Below are positions 33,749-64,000 of a stretch of DNA of 64,000 bases, piece by piece. A program made the position numbers and the translations under genes. Below the pieces are notes generated by a model. That model had not been told where the DNA came from. It searched no databases and saw only the letters and a program-made list of their open reading frames with translations. The first letter of the stretch is position 1. Each line of letters starts with the position of its first letter. The stretch comes from Branchiostoma lanceolatum. Taxonomy: Eukaryota; Chordata; Leptocardii; Amphioxiformes; Branchiostomatidae. The stretch is taken from the NCBI RefSeq assembly GCF_035083965.1, contig NC_089727.1:13893501-13957500 (forward strand), read 5' to 3'.

Positions 33749-35908
33749 TTACCAGAGCTTTACAAGAAAGATTCCAACACCAAGGAGTACATAGCTCACT
33801 GTTGCAGACAACTCGCCGGCGCTAGCTTGCACGATTTCCGTCGCTCTCTTCCGAGCGACCGCGTTGTTCGGGTTCAGCCCGTCGAACCACTGCGTCATGC
33901 ACGGCTCCGTGTCGGGGACCACCGTGAAGGATCCGTCCCAGATCTTCTGGCAGAAGTTTGTAGCATCGCCAAAATATTTCTTAAAAGTCTTGCACTGGTT
34001 CCCGCGTGGACACTGGTTTACTCCTGAAATAATCAAGGCAATTGTGTTGAAGTAACTACCCTTTCTTTCAATCAAACTTCATAACTTTTGATAAGTAGAT
34101 TTGTAATGATGGCTGCTCTTCACAAACCAACCAGAAATAAAACTAGAAACTTTAAGGTAACATTTGCAAGCAAACATAATGTTACCTTCACACAAGTTAG
34201 CTTACAAACTACTGTTTATTCTTACTCAGACACATTCATATATACGGTGACCTCCAGCACTTGCTACATTAGGTAATCGAACACCACAGGGTGTCTGCTA
34301 CACTATAACTTTATCAGTAACCATGGTGACAGTCGTCTGGCCCAGGCCATTGACCCTATTTGTTTGGAACAGAAGAAAAAAGCAAAAACATTATGTTTCC
34401 CTTCCATGAATGTAAAAATAATCATGATTCATGATTGGTTACCCTACCTGCAGTGGAATGTGTGAAGCTTCTGATTGGTTGGGTCCTGACCAATCAAGTG
34501 ACAAAATTCCTAGAAAGTCTGTTGGTTACTGGTAGGGTGTGAAATGCAAAAAGGATGGCAAAAGTGACGGATTTTGTGATTCCCTACCAGATGTCCAGTT
34601 CCATCCCTTTCCCCAGTTTCCAGAGCACGTCAGGTCATCCTTACAGGCCTGCCACCACTGGTTACAGTCAGAGGAACATAGCGGAACATTCACAAACCGC
34701 TCATTACGGATCTTCATCTGAATCTGCAATCGTGGTACAAGGGTCACTGGTCAGTACACAAGGGCTACTCCATCTAAGAGAAGTGCTTTGAAATCTATAT
34801 GGGCTTGATTGTCTAAATTATGATCTGTTCATATTGTCTTTGCTTTTTCTGGAAATCAAGATGGCAAATACAGCGTAATGGAACACTCTTGAAGAGGGGC
34901 AGTGTACATTCATGTACATTTACAGTACAGATAGTTACTTAATTGTCATCTTTGCAGTTGGATTTCCCTTTTTCAGTCTCATAATGTGAGTATTCTGTTG
35001 CTCGGGTCTAGTAGTCAGTGTTAACTGACATTCACATATTTTGGATCTACATGTATATCTAAATAATTTTACTGGTGATGTAGAGGCACAGTGGACTGGT
35101 ACCCTATCCCAAGGTTCTATATAATATACAATGTACCGGGTACTCAAAACCAACCTTGACAAGCCATGGCCCGAGGTTAGGCGAACACTCGTAGAAGCAC
35201 AAGTCCTGCATGAAGTGTCGCTCACACGCGGGGGACAGCTGGCCGCAGTGGTGCCACTGGAAGTTGTACGGGAACAGCTGGTCCTGGTGCATCTTCTCCG
35301 TCACATTGCCTCGGCAACAGGCGCGGTCCTTCCACGGGGAGCACTATCAAGGACAATGCTTTGATCAGGGCTATGCTACTTCAAAAGTGTAGAGGTGGAA
35401 AGTCAGGAAGAGTTTGAATGCATATATACACAGGGAGATGACACTAAACTTGGAAGGGGAGGAGGAAGGGGGCTAGACAGCTAGAATGTTGCCCTCTTTA
35501 TACCATTGTGACATTTTGCAGACCTTTTAGCATGTTTGTATTTTTTCTGCTTGTTTCAAGTGCCTGGCCTTCTGTTGGCATGAAACCATCACAATATCAA
35601 ATTGTAACAATATTTGAAAGACTCTTAAACGACTCTTTCCTTAAACACTACATTGTCAGTTTGTGTGCTTTAAGACATAAAAGAGGCCAGTAACTGTTAA
35701 CGTCTTCTTGGACCATTTGAATTAGGTAAAAGGGTGTCCATAGTCTCACCTGCTGATACAGGCTACCCTCCGGCCCCGGCACCTGCTTGTGGTGCATTCC
35801 ATCCAGACAGCTGTTTAACAGCTGCTCCTCTGTCTTTCCATCAGTTGCTGACTGCTGGCCCATAATGCACCAGGGCAGCAGTAGGATGAGAACAGGAAGT
35901 ACCCACAT
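33749..35908 (-). CDS. FOLR: Folate-receptor-like GPI-anchored protein (4 coding exons, complete)
   Basis: Secreted/GPI-anchored folate- or pterin-binding protein of the FOLR/Juno/riboflavin-binding family. Exons: 35750-35908, 35155-35343, 34588-34723, 33749-34023; phases 0, 0, 1; 759 nt, 252 aa, the family's usual length. Signal peptide residues 1-17 (MWVLPVLILLLPWCIMG). Family blocks: CSPWKDRACC, HHCGQLSPACERHF, YECSPNLGPW, NVPLCSSDCNQWW, NWGKGWNWTSG, MTQWFD. The C-terminus ends in a hydrophobic segment (VSYVLLGVGIFLVKLW) without a basic tail, as expected for GPI attachment. Pocket residues equivalent to human D81 (here D100), Y85, R103, R106, K136, W171 and S174 are kept, but the W102 position is Ile (121) and the H135 position is Gly (154), so ligand affinity or choice may differ. 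A leader exon is likely upstream. Confidence 0.95.
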
Positions 35909-36753
35909 GTCTGTCAGCTGTGAGGAGATTTGATTTGAGTAATTTATTTGGCTGTAGAAAGAAGTACAGCCAGGGCTACCCAACCAGCCGAAGGCTATTA
36001 CAAAGGGTTAGCCTGGTAACTGAACAACATACAAAGTTCAGTACAAACTTTCGAGAGCACATTGAGACGTTTACGACTAAAAACATTTTGCTGACTTTAT
36101 CCAAACATCTTTTGGCAATTAGTATTACCAAACTTTTCTGCATTATCATATGTTACCAGTATGTTGATCTTCATAACTTTCAAGTCGACAACAGAAATAA
36201 TTACTTAACAAATAAAATCAAATTGGATATTCAAGTGTTAACAATTTTCAAGACCAATAACCATGAAATTATTAAAGTTACTATGTTAAATCAATTATGC
36301 AAGGCAGTCTATGTAGCATTTCATATTACAAATGTATGACATATACAAGACTATGTGCCGCAAGTGCCCCCCTCCCCCTGCCCCACATGAGTGCGAACAT
36401 GTTATGATATCAGACAGGGACAGATGTAACAGCTGCAGCTGAAAATGACGCACGAGTTTTATATTTCAGGACACACAGGGTGGCACTGCAACATAGTCTC
36501 AAGAGTGACCTTGCAGTGTAGTTGGCCTTTTATCAATAATACCACACGCAGGATCATAGTCACTGGCTACATACGTACCGTTAGGAGTAGAAACCGACGC
36601 ATCAAACACGAAAAACGTCGGTCATACGGCTTTATACCAATGATATTCATGCAAATTACGCAAGATGAGCACATGGAAAACTCCATTGCAAACCGCCGGC
36701 TGCACGTGACAACTTAAACACAATGTTTTCAATAGTTTAAACGTTCCACATAC

Positions 36754-36950
36754 CTCTAGAATGATCTACGAAGGTCGAGAGACGAACACAGCTGTGTTGA
36801 ACTGAATCTAGAAGCTGGTAAACAGCCTGCACAACTGCCCTACAAGATCGGCAAGATTTTCGCGCGAATCGCAGAGGTGAAAGGTCAGGGGAAGATCGGG
36901 GGCAGGATGGGGGCGCGGTCACGCGATATGACGTCATTGGCGGGAGTTTT
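36754..36950 (-). promoter_or_regulatory. Probable leader exon and promoter of the folate-receptor gene, with CRE site
   Basis: CTAGAG|GTATGTGG at 36754/36753 is a good minus-strand splice donor that could join the acceptor at 35918 (CCTCACAG), nine bases upstream of the ATG. Just beyond lies TGACGTCA (36929-36936), a perfect palindromic CRE, next to GGCGGGAG and a GC-rich stretch (36840-36945), which together look like a CpG-type promoter. A transcription start cannot be placed. Confidence 0.45.
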
Positions 36951-37790
36951 AAAACTTTTCTCGTACGTGACGTTACACTGCTTCTGAACTTCTGACAGCT
37001 TAACTTTTATTTTCAACAAAATTTACTAAAAAACCTCTCTCTTTGGCTCTTGTCGTCTTCAGAGACGGTCGACAGCTTTCGGTCCATTTCTCAGCTTAAA
37101 AAAACCTACTGTTTATGATATGGTTCATATGAATATTGGTAGAGAGGATAACTAGATACAGATGTTGATAGGGTTGTCATAAAACAATTTCCTAGGTTGG
37201 GAATTGAAGACAACAGTACAAGCACATGAAATTTAAATTAGTTCTAGTTCTCCATAGTAATGTTGACTGAAGTTGAACTGGCTATGTCGACCATATTTAT
37301 TCAAATACTATCAAACGTATCTAGAACCACTATATACACTACAATAAAAGTGACACCAAAGTAAAACAAGAGTTCCGCGACCTCATATCTCCATGAACAA
37401 TTCTATTTATGCAAATAACTTTCACATTTACATAATATATGCTTAATCATAAACACCTTTATCTTACTTACACATGTTGCAATATTGACAGTCCTATAAT
37501 TTTACAATTAGATGAATTTGGGTGTTTTTGCATTAATTATGCAAATTAGGAATTCATTTGCATAATTGGTATCTGTTGATGCTCCACTTTCCATAAACTA
37601 CATATGTTACATGTATTTGACTTTTAAAATGGAAAACACTGAAAATATAGATTTTCCTCATTAGCTATGCAAATTCAGTCACAATTAGCATAATTTGCAC
37701 TTCAATGTGTACATCTCTGTCTAAGCTACCGGCATACTAAATATCATGGAAATCCGTCGTTCCTTTGTTCAGTTATTCTCCTTAGAAAAT
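36951..37790. other. AT-rich intergenic sequence
   Basis: Many TATGCAAAT / TTTGCATAAT motifs between 37400 and 37700 and no recognised exons. Confidence 0.4.
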
Positions 37791-37794
37791 TTTC

Positions 37795-38110
37795 ACAATA
37801 ACGCCCCTGCAGTTCCAGAGCAAGCTGCTAGGGGGCCCAAACCCACACCACTTCTTCATTACACCACAAGCTATCTGCCACCAAAAAATCAAGACCATAG
37901 CACGTCCAGGTCAAGAGATACAAAAATGGAATTTCTGCTGCAGTACCAAGGTCACATACCAGGGGGCCCAAAATCGACCTTGAATTTCGGCTTCACAACA
38001 CCTGCCCACATACCAAATATTATCGTAATCCATCAAGAGGTTCTTGAGTTATGCTGACTACAGAAGTCCGGAAACACAAACACACCGACACACCCAAAAC
38101 TATATCTCCA
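37795..38110. repeat. Dispersed repeat related to the one at 9.2 kb
   Basis: Contains two CTAGGGGGCCCAAA / CAGGGGGCCCAAAA blocks (37828 and 37960), CACATACCAAATATTATCG and TTCTTGAGTTATGCTGAC, ending in ACACAAACACACCGACACACCC. The right part aligns with 9215-9300. Likely a decayed retroposon; the 103-codon frame across it is a by-product. Confidence 0.6.
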
Positions 38111-40134
38111 TTTTTCATGGAGATAATAAAGACAATGTACACATGAAGTCAGTGCATGATATATTTTTGGAATTCTCTCAATGGTCTTCAGGGCAAAAAC
38201 ACAAACTTGGATGTACATCTTGGACATATGTATGTAAATTGACAAAAAAGAAGTGCACCTATCTCTTTAATGAGGCACATACAAAAAAAATCGTGCTGGA
38301 GAGTTAAACCTGGAAGTTGTCGGGTAATTCAGTTACATGTATAGTCCAATATATGGGTGCAAACACATAACGGCTGTAATGTATAAACACACTGTGTTAT
38401 AGACTATATACTAGTATGTACATACAGACATCTGTGTTCTGTAAATACCCATTATTTTGTCATCATTCAATCACAGCAAAGATTAAGATGCAAACACAGT
38501 TTGCAAAATATGCAAAATACACTACATAATATTACTACATACATCAATGTGCTTATATTTTTGTATTGTGTACAGATTTTTTTTACATCATGTAATGAAG
38601 CATGGTATTGGTACCTATCATAAGAATATGTTGTGAAAACTAGAGAAAAGTTATGTATCTCACAGGACATATTGTATAGAAACCAACAGACTAACTGAAA
38701 GAAGACAGAAAGAAAGCTACATGCTTCACATGAATGACAGAATACGCAACTAGAACCGTTGAATTGGAATGTTACAATACATGTACGTAAATCATGAACA
38801 AATTTTGTAACACGTTTGTACATGAACATATAAATGTCACAAGTATGCACAAAGGTTTTTGCACATATCAAAATACATGTATGCACAATCAAACTGAAAT
38901 TGGAGACACAATCAAGCTCACAAATTGTACACAAAGAAACAAATGGCAAGGTATACGTAACACTATCAAATTCAAAATCAATGTTGCAGACAGTACACAG
39001 CCTTACTACCAAGGGTTTAGAGAAGATAAACTTGGTCTCTTTTTAAAATGATATGAGATCATTAATAGTTTTAATATATATATCTAGTGATAAGCAGCCG
39101 GTTCATGGAACAGTGATTGGTCAAATATACACACATGTAGCTACTTGAGGCACGACTTGGCGAATGGTGACTGTTTAAGCAGCAACGATACAGAAATGTT
39201 GCCACATCTCAAAAGGCTACACACAGGTAGATGTAAATATACACTTTTCACATCATTAGGCTATCTGCTCCCTTACTATTGACAATTGAATGGATTGGAA
39301 AATACTCTCCTATGTTCAGTTAGCCACTGGTGCAGAAGGTCAGTCAACAAGCAAGCATCTGCATGGTCAATAGCGATGTTCCATGATATATTTGTACACT
39401 TCTAGTGTTGACTATATTTACTAAGGAACTATCTCACTGAGAAGCAAGACCATCTCAAGAGAAGTAAGACTATCTCACCAGAAGTAAGACTATCTCATTG
39501 GATGTACTTCAGTCACAAGTGCTCAAAGGTCACATTTTCCGCTGTACAAGAATCGACTAGTACGCTACATCAATTTTGTGTTTCAAACTGCAAAGCACAG
39601 CATGTACAATGTAAGTATGACTACTAGTAGTAGGCTGTAACTTGCACATAAACTATCAAACTCCTTGTTTGTCCAAGCACTAATAGTGAAAGATACATTA
39701 CAATACTGGTCTACAGGTGAAAGGGTTTCGATCTTGCAAATCACTGCTTCATGTGGTGTATATTTACCATTATAATTATATAACATTCATATACAGCAAC
39801 CTCTGAAGTTCTACATAAGGGATGGCTTTTGTTGACTTGTCGTGCAATACTTTTTTTGTAAGCGTAATACAGTACAATGTTACACTAGGCAGCAGCAGTG
39901 CAAAGCTATATCATCTACAATTGGTCAACCTGAAAAATACCACATCATTTTCCCTATCTTTTCTTTCATTACAGCACAAAAAATATACAATTCCACATCA
40001 AATCATACCCTTTCCAATGTTATATCTAACCTTTCAATAAAGCCCTATGATATCATATCTATATAATATTTATCTAACTATATTCTAGTGTGCAGCATGT
40101 AACGTTAGAATGTGAAGAAGTGGTCCCATTAGTG
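38111..40134. other. 3' flank of NEK1, probably including its 3' UTR
   Basis: AT-rich sequence downstream of the NEK1 stop. A 181-codon minus-strand frame (38467-39012) has no family signature and follows from TGT/ACA-rich composition. A short tandem AGAAGTAAGACTATCTCA repeat lies at 39440-39500. The polyadenylation site was not identified. Confidence 0.4.
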
Positions 40135-60604
<20,470 letters not shown>

Positions 60605-61158
60605 TCTGATTTCTCACGATGTTGTTTTAGCCAAGTCAACCGTACGTTTGAAAAATCAAGAAATTTCCTCTGCAATTATGAACCCGCTCCTTTGAACGTC
60701 GCGACAGCACAAAAACAGCAATTCCACAACCTGAGAATTTCCGTATACCTATACAGGAAGGTTCGTCACGCTTATTGACGGTCGAGATGTTGTTTGGATT
60801 GATAAAAGAAGGCTAAAATTTGTAAATTTTAGAGGAATGGACTCAAAAATAAACGATATTGGCCGCCATCTTGAAAAATGCCGCCTACGCAAAGCATGCT
60901 GGTTACCGCGGAGACTTTTGAATGCAAGACCAACTACGTCAGTATATTTTTTACCAAATATGATTTGTTTTATTGAACACTAGATTGATTATTATTCCCT
61001 CGATACTATAATTCAAGTGCAAATTTATAACAATAGAGCATAAATATTTGGAATATTACGCAAAAGACAATTTTTATTTTCTGGTACAAAAATTAGTACA
61101 CTGTATCTTATAATCAGGCCTTACTTAAGTGACATGTGTTGTCTTGTCAACTTTCAAG
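60605..61158. promoter_or_regulatory. Bidirectional promoter interval between NEK1 and NDUFA2
   Basis: Only 554 bp separate the two divergent start codons. GGCCGCCATCTTGAAAAATG (60860-60879) contains a YY1-type motif (AAGATGGCGGC on the minus strand), and CAAGATGGCTGC overlaps the NDUFA2 start codon (61156). The half near NEK1 is GC-richer; the NDUFA2 side is AT-rich. Divergent housekeeping-type genes commonly share such a promoter. Confidence 0.6.
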
Positions 61159-61259
61159 ATGGCTGCTAACCTTGTGAGAGCGATGTCCCCTTTTCCAAAA
61201 CATCTCAAAGAACTCCGTCTTCATCTATGCCAGAGATCAGCGGCTAGTCAGGGGGTGAG
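61159..61259 (+). CDS. NDUFA2: NDUFA2 (complex I B8 subunit), first exon only
   Basis: Accessory subunit of mitochondrial NADH:ubiquinone oxidoreductase, with a thioredoxin-like fold. The exon encodes MAANLVRAMSPFPKHLKELR followed by LHLCQRSAASQGV, and ends AG|GTAAGA after 33 codons plus two bases. It matches the conserved start of NDUFA2 (LREIRIHLCQRS.GSQGVR in human), including the conserved Cys. No second exon (expected DFIEK...RECS) was found up to 64000, so the rest lies outside. Start chosen as the first ATG in an AAGATGGCTGC context. Confidence 0.9.
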
Positions 61260-61588
61260 GTAAGATACCTGCGCAGCTGACAAACTATAATTTCTGTCTA
61301 AGGTTCTTGATGTGTGGAAGAAAAGACGATGAAATGTCACTCCCCCCTCCCCCCACAAAATATATATTTTGTCCTCATAATCTATGAACAAGGTCACTGC
61401 TATAACATGTCTGTATTTTACCAAGTTGCTCTGTGTCAGTAATTGAAATACTCGAGTTTATTTTATACGTGTTGTGATGTCTGGCATTTCTGTCAAAAAT
61501 GATGTCGACTAATATTTGGCTCCCTCAATCCCTTGTCAACAGCGCCCCCTGCCAGGTTGTTTGGGTGGTTCAGTTGTGATTACTTTAA

Positions 61589-62150
61589 AGGGGCATATTG
61601 TAGAATCTGGGGGGCAAAAACTACAAATAGTAAGAATTTGAAAGATCTACACTAACTTAGTAAGATTCACATTTTTAACTTATTTGTTACTTATTTCCAA
61701 CATATTCCCGTCATTTCGTCACCTTTCCACCATTAATAAACGACGAAAAACGCCAAACGTGTAAAATCTGGGGCATTTACATATTGTCCCACAAGTTAAT
61801 ATGCAAATAAGCCAGCGTAGAACGCTACGAAAAATCGAAATCGACCGTTATGGTCGGAGTTCGAGCGTCACAGGAAAATCACCACAAGTAAACAAACTTC
61901 AGAACGTCGGGCGTTCGATCGCGTGTTCGGTGGTTCATCGGAATGTTGGACAAGATGGCGGCCAATTCAAGAGGCGGCGGGGATGGCGTATATAATTTTT
62001 TTCAAGACGTTCGCACGACACTACAAAGTCGCATCCTTACGTGGTGAATATTGCTGTGCAGTGTAATATAAAGGTAGATTCAACTAATGATGTAGAAAAA
62101 TAATCAAAACCAAAGAATTTTGTTTTATGTTCATGTCGCAATATGCCCCT
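61589..62150. mobile_element. 562-bp MITE with AGGGGCATATTG ends and TTAA duplication
   Basis: TTAA-AGGGGCATATTG (61585-61600) and CAATATGCCCCT-TTAA (62139-62154) are perfect inverts flanked by TTAA. TTAA specificity belongs to Kolobok and piggyBac transposases; the AGGGG end is more like Kolobok. It lies in NDUFA2 intron 1 and has no transposase frame. Confidence 0.78.
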
Positions 62151-62175
62151 TTAATATTAGTGATTGCTATGAAGT

Positions 62176-62360
62176 ACTGTAAATGCAGAAATGTTTGCAA
62201 GGATGTAATTTCGCAGTTAAGAGAAAATGGAGTGTTCACGGTGGGTTTGAGTTCGTGTTTGAAACAATAGTAGCGCTACAATCATAATGGAACAGCTTTT
62301 CGCAGTGTTTTCTCCGTGAACATAAATGATTAAACCATCGCAAACATTTCTGCATTTTTA
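62176..62360. mobile_element. MITE, second copy of the GCAGAAATGTTTGC family
   Basis: TGTAAATGCAGAAATGTTTGC at 62178 and GCAAACATTTCTGCATTTTT at 62340-62358, with GTAGCGCTAC at 62271. Same ends and core as 21716-21922. Confidence 0.7.
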
Positions 62361-62384
62361 ACATCTCCTGAAGGCAAAGTGGTC

Positions 62385-62700
62385 AAACCCAGAATGAGGA
62401 CAAAGCAGAGCGCTTTTTCATTAGTTAGTAGTGCAGTGCAGCTTCTCTACGGTTGAGTATCTGGCTAAGCACACCAGGTCGCCCCTACTCTTCTCAAAAA
62501 GTGTGTTGGGTTCTTTTACGTGCAGAGGTTTGACGCTTGAGGCTTATGCCCGAAGCTCCCTCATACATGGGGCCGCCGGCTTTATGTCACCATCTGAATG
62601 ACGAATGCAATCCCTCACAACATGTCCGAGCTGGGGTCGAACCTTCTATCCATATTTTGTCCAAGGAGCCACAGAATCTGATCCAGATCATGGCTAAGCA
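62385..62700. repeat. Dispersed repeat in NDUFA2 intron 1
   Basis: A GC-richer block (GTGTTGGGTTCTTTTACGTGC, CCCGAAGCTCCCTCATAC, GGGGCCGCCGGCTTTATG, GAGCTGGGGTCGAACC) that looks like a decayed retroposon with a B-box-like GGGTCGAACC. No function assigned. Confidence 0.4.
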
Positions 62701-64000
62701 GCCGGGTTACGTTACCTTTTGACACTGGGAGTCTGGGACATGTCTCTAATTAGTAAACAATACAATCAAAAATCAAACCTTGAAGTTGAAGAGATGGCAA
62801 TTCAGGAAAAAAAAATAAGCACTTTACTTTGTGTACGGAAATAGCGTATAAAATCTTTACAATGACAATCACCATCACAGATGAATTTTCATTCTAAAAG
62901 AAGAATTATTTTCATTCTAAAAGAAGACATTTTAGCCTGACCCTCACCTCTTCCCTCATGACCTCAATGAAAAGTGACCTCCAGGCCAATCTAAGCTTCT
63001 CATAAATAAACTTCAAACAAAGCTTCAAACAAACTGTGAACTAAGAATTCTCTACAATCTACAATGCTTTAGTTCGTTGGTACTAACTTAAGTTAACTTT
63101 TATTCATGATACTTGCTCACAATTGAACCAGAATTTTTTAAATGCAAATCGCAGCTTGCCACCCGGTGGGTATTTCAAGCCCTGTCATTATGTTATACAG
63201 CAGTATTTTACTGGGGGCATTGTCCCTTGAAAGGAACCAGTTATGTGGCAGTTATACTTTGTCCTAGATGTTGGGACAGTTCCTTTTTTAGATGATGCCA
63301 CAGGCATATCAGACCTAATAGAGGTCATTACCCTGAGGGAAATTCCTAATCAATTAACAAGAAGTCGTTAAACTTAATTGCCGTCCTCTCAGCATGACCA
63401 CCCGTAAAATTTGCATCAAGCAGACAGGCGAGGAAAATTATGGTAAAAACAGAAAAGCCAACATCTTATTCATGTGGATTTGAAGTATAAATTTGCAAGG
63501 CAACATTATTATTTCTGACTTCTGTTATGTAAGAAGAGGCACATTATGCTGTCCTGTTATATAAGTTGTATTATGTAAAGTGTTTTTCATGGATGGTTTG
63601 AGGCTTGTTTCTTTTATGACAGCCTTGACAGATGAAAATAACGCCCAAATATTTTGCTTTTTATTTGTAAGAACTAAGCCATTGTATAATATTTTGGGAT
63701 TTGTCTCTGATAAGATCAATGTTTGCAAGGCACAGGGACCATACAACATTGTTTTGTACTGAAATTCGCACTGAAACTTTTGTACTGAAACTAGATATGT
63801 AGCAGGATCCACAGGTGGCTTAACTTTTCTTGATTATCATGTGCTGTTTTCTGATCACTATGGTACATGGAGATGTGATCTGTTGGCTTTCACTTTCCTG
63901 ACATTGTTGCCACACCTGCAAAGCCAAAAGTTTTGACCCCAGATATGCATGTTGTATGGACAGTGGTTATACTTGGATACTTAAATAGATATTACATGTA
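62701..64000. other. NDUFA2 intron 1, nothing recognised
   Basis: AT-rich sequence without a matching exon on the plus strand; a short tandem ATTTTCATTCTAAAAGAAGA repeat lies at 62885-62930. Minus frame 63525-63812 has no family signature. Confidence 0.4.

Noticed and set aside
38467..39012. 181-codon minus-strand frame, rich in Cys
   Set aside because: It lies in AT-rich TGT/ACA-repetitive sequence downstream of NEK1, shows no domain or regular Cys spacing and has no splice or promoter support.

Overview
Animal nuclear DNA: intron-rich split genes with GT-AG junctions, long introns full of inverted-repeat transposons, minisatellites and retroelement fragments. Protein similarity and repeat style (many small polymorphic-looking MITEs, Penelope-like element, TNFR family, folate receptor, NEK1) suggest a deuterostome, most likely a cephalochordate (amphioxus, Branchiostoma). 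That assignment is inference from general knowledge; no database was searched.

Layout. 2-109 (+): last exon of a TPR-type protein. 971-8864 (-): complete 14-exon collagen prolyl 4-hydroxylase alpha subunit (about 607 aa) carrying an extra ShKT domain on its own symmetric exon. 9.2-12.4 kb: repeats and one orphan exon of a drug/metabolite-transporter-like protein (10282-10677, -). 12492-20441: a 7.95-kb composite repeat island bounded by long terminal inverted repeats and a 9-bp direct repeat; inside are minisatellites, a nested foldback, a pogo-like MITE and small hairpin MITEs. 20702-21715: 5'-truncated LINE with target-site duplication. 22602-28259 (-): 10-exon EDAR/TROY/XEDAR-type TNF receptor with a death domain (621 codons) but with an in-frame TAG at codon 271. 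29-33.7 kb: intergenic, with an 844-bp near-perfect palindrome. 33749-35908 (-): complete 4-exon folate-receptor-like gene (252 aa). 37-40 kb: repeats and AT-rich sequence. 40135-60604 (-): complete 38-exon NEK1 kinase (about 1382 aa). 61159-61259 (+): first exon of NDUFA2, diverging from NEK1 across a 554-bp shared promoter interval; the rest of NDUFA2 lies beyond the window.

The four complete gene models were assembled by hand from splice sites: all intron phases agree and total CDS lengths are multiples of three, which is strong internal support. The genes do not form a pathway: collagen hydroxylation in the ER, ectodysplasin-type signalling, folate/pterin binding at the membrane, ciliary/DNA-damage kinase and respiratory complex I. 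The most unusual material is the ShKT insertion in the prolyl hydroxylase, the nonsense codon in the death receptor, and a set of foldback elements with unrelated termini that all appear to be flanked by 9-bp duplications.
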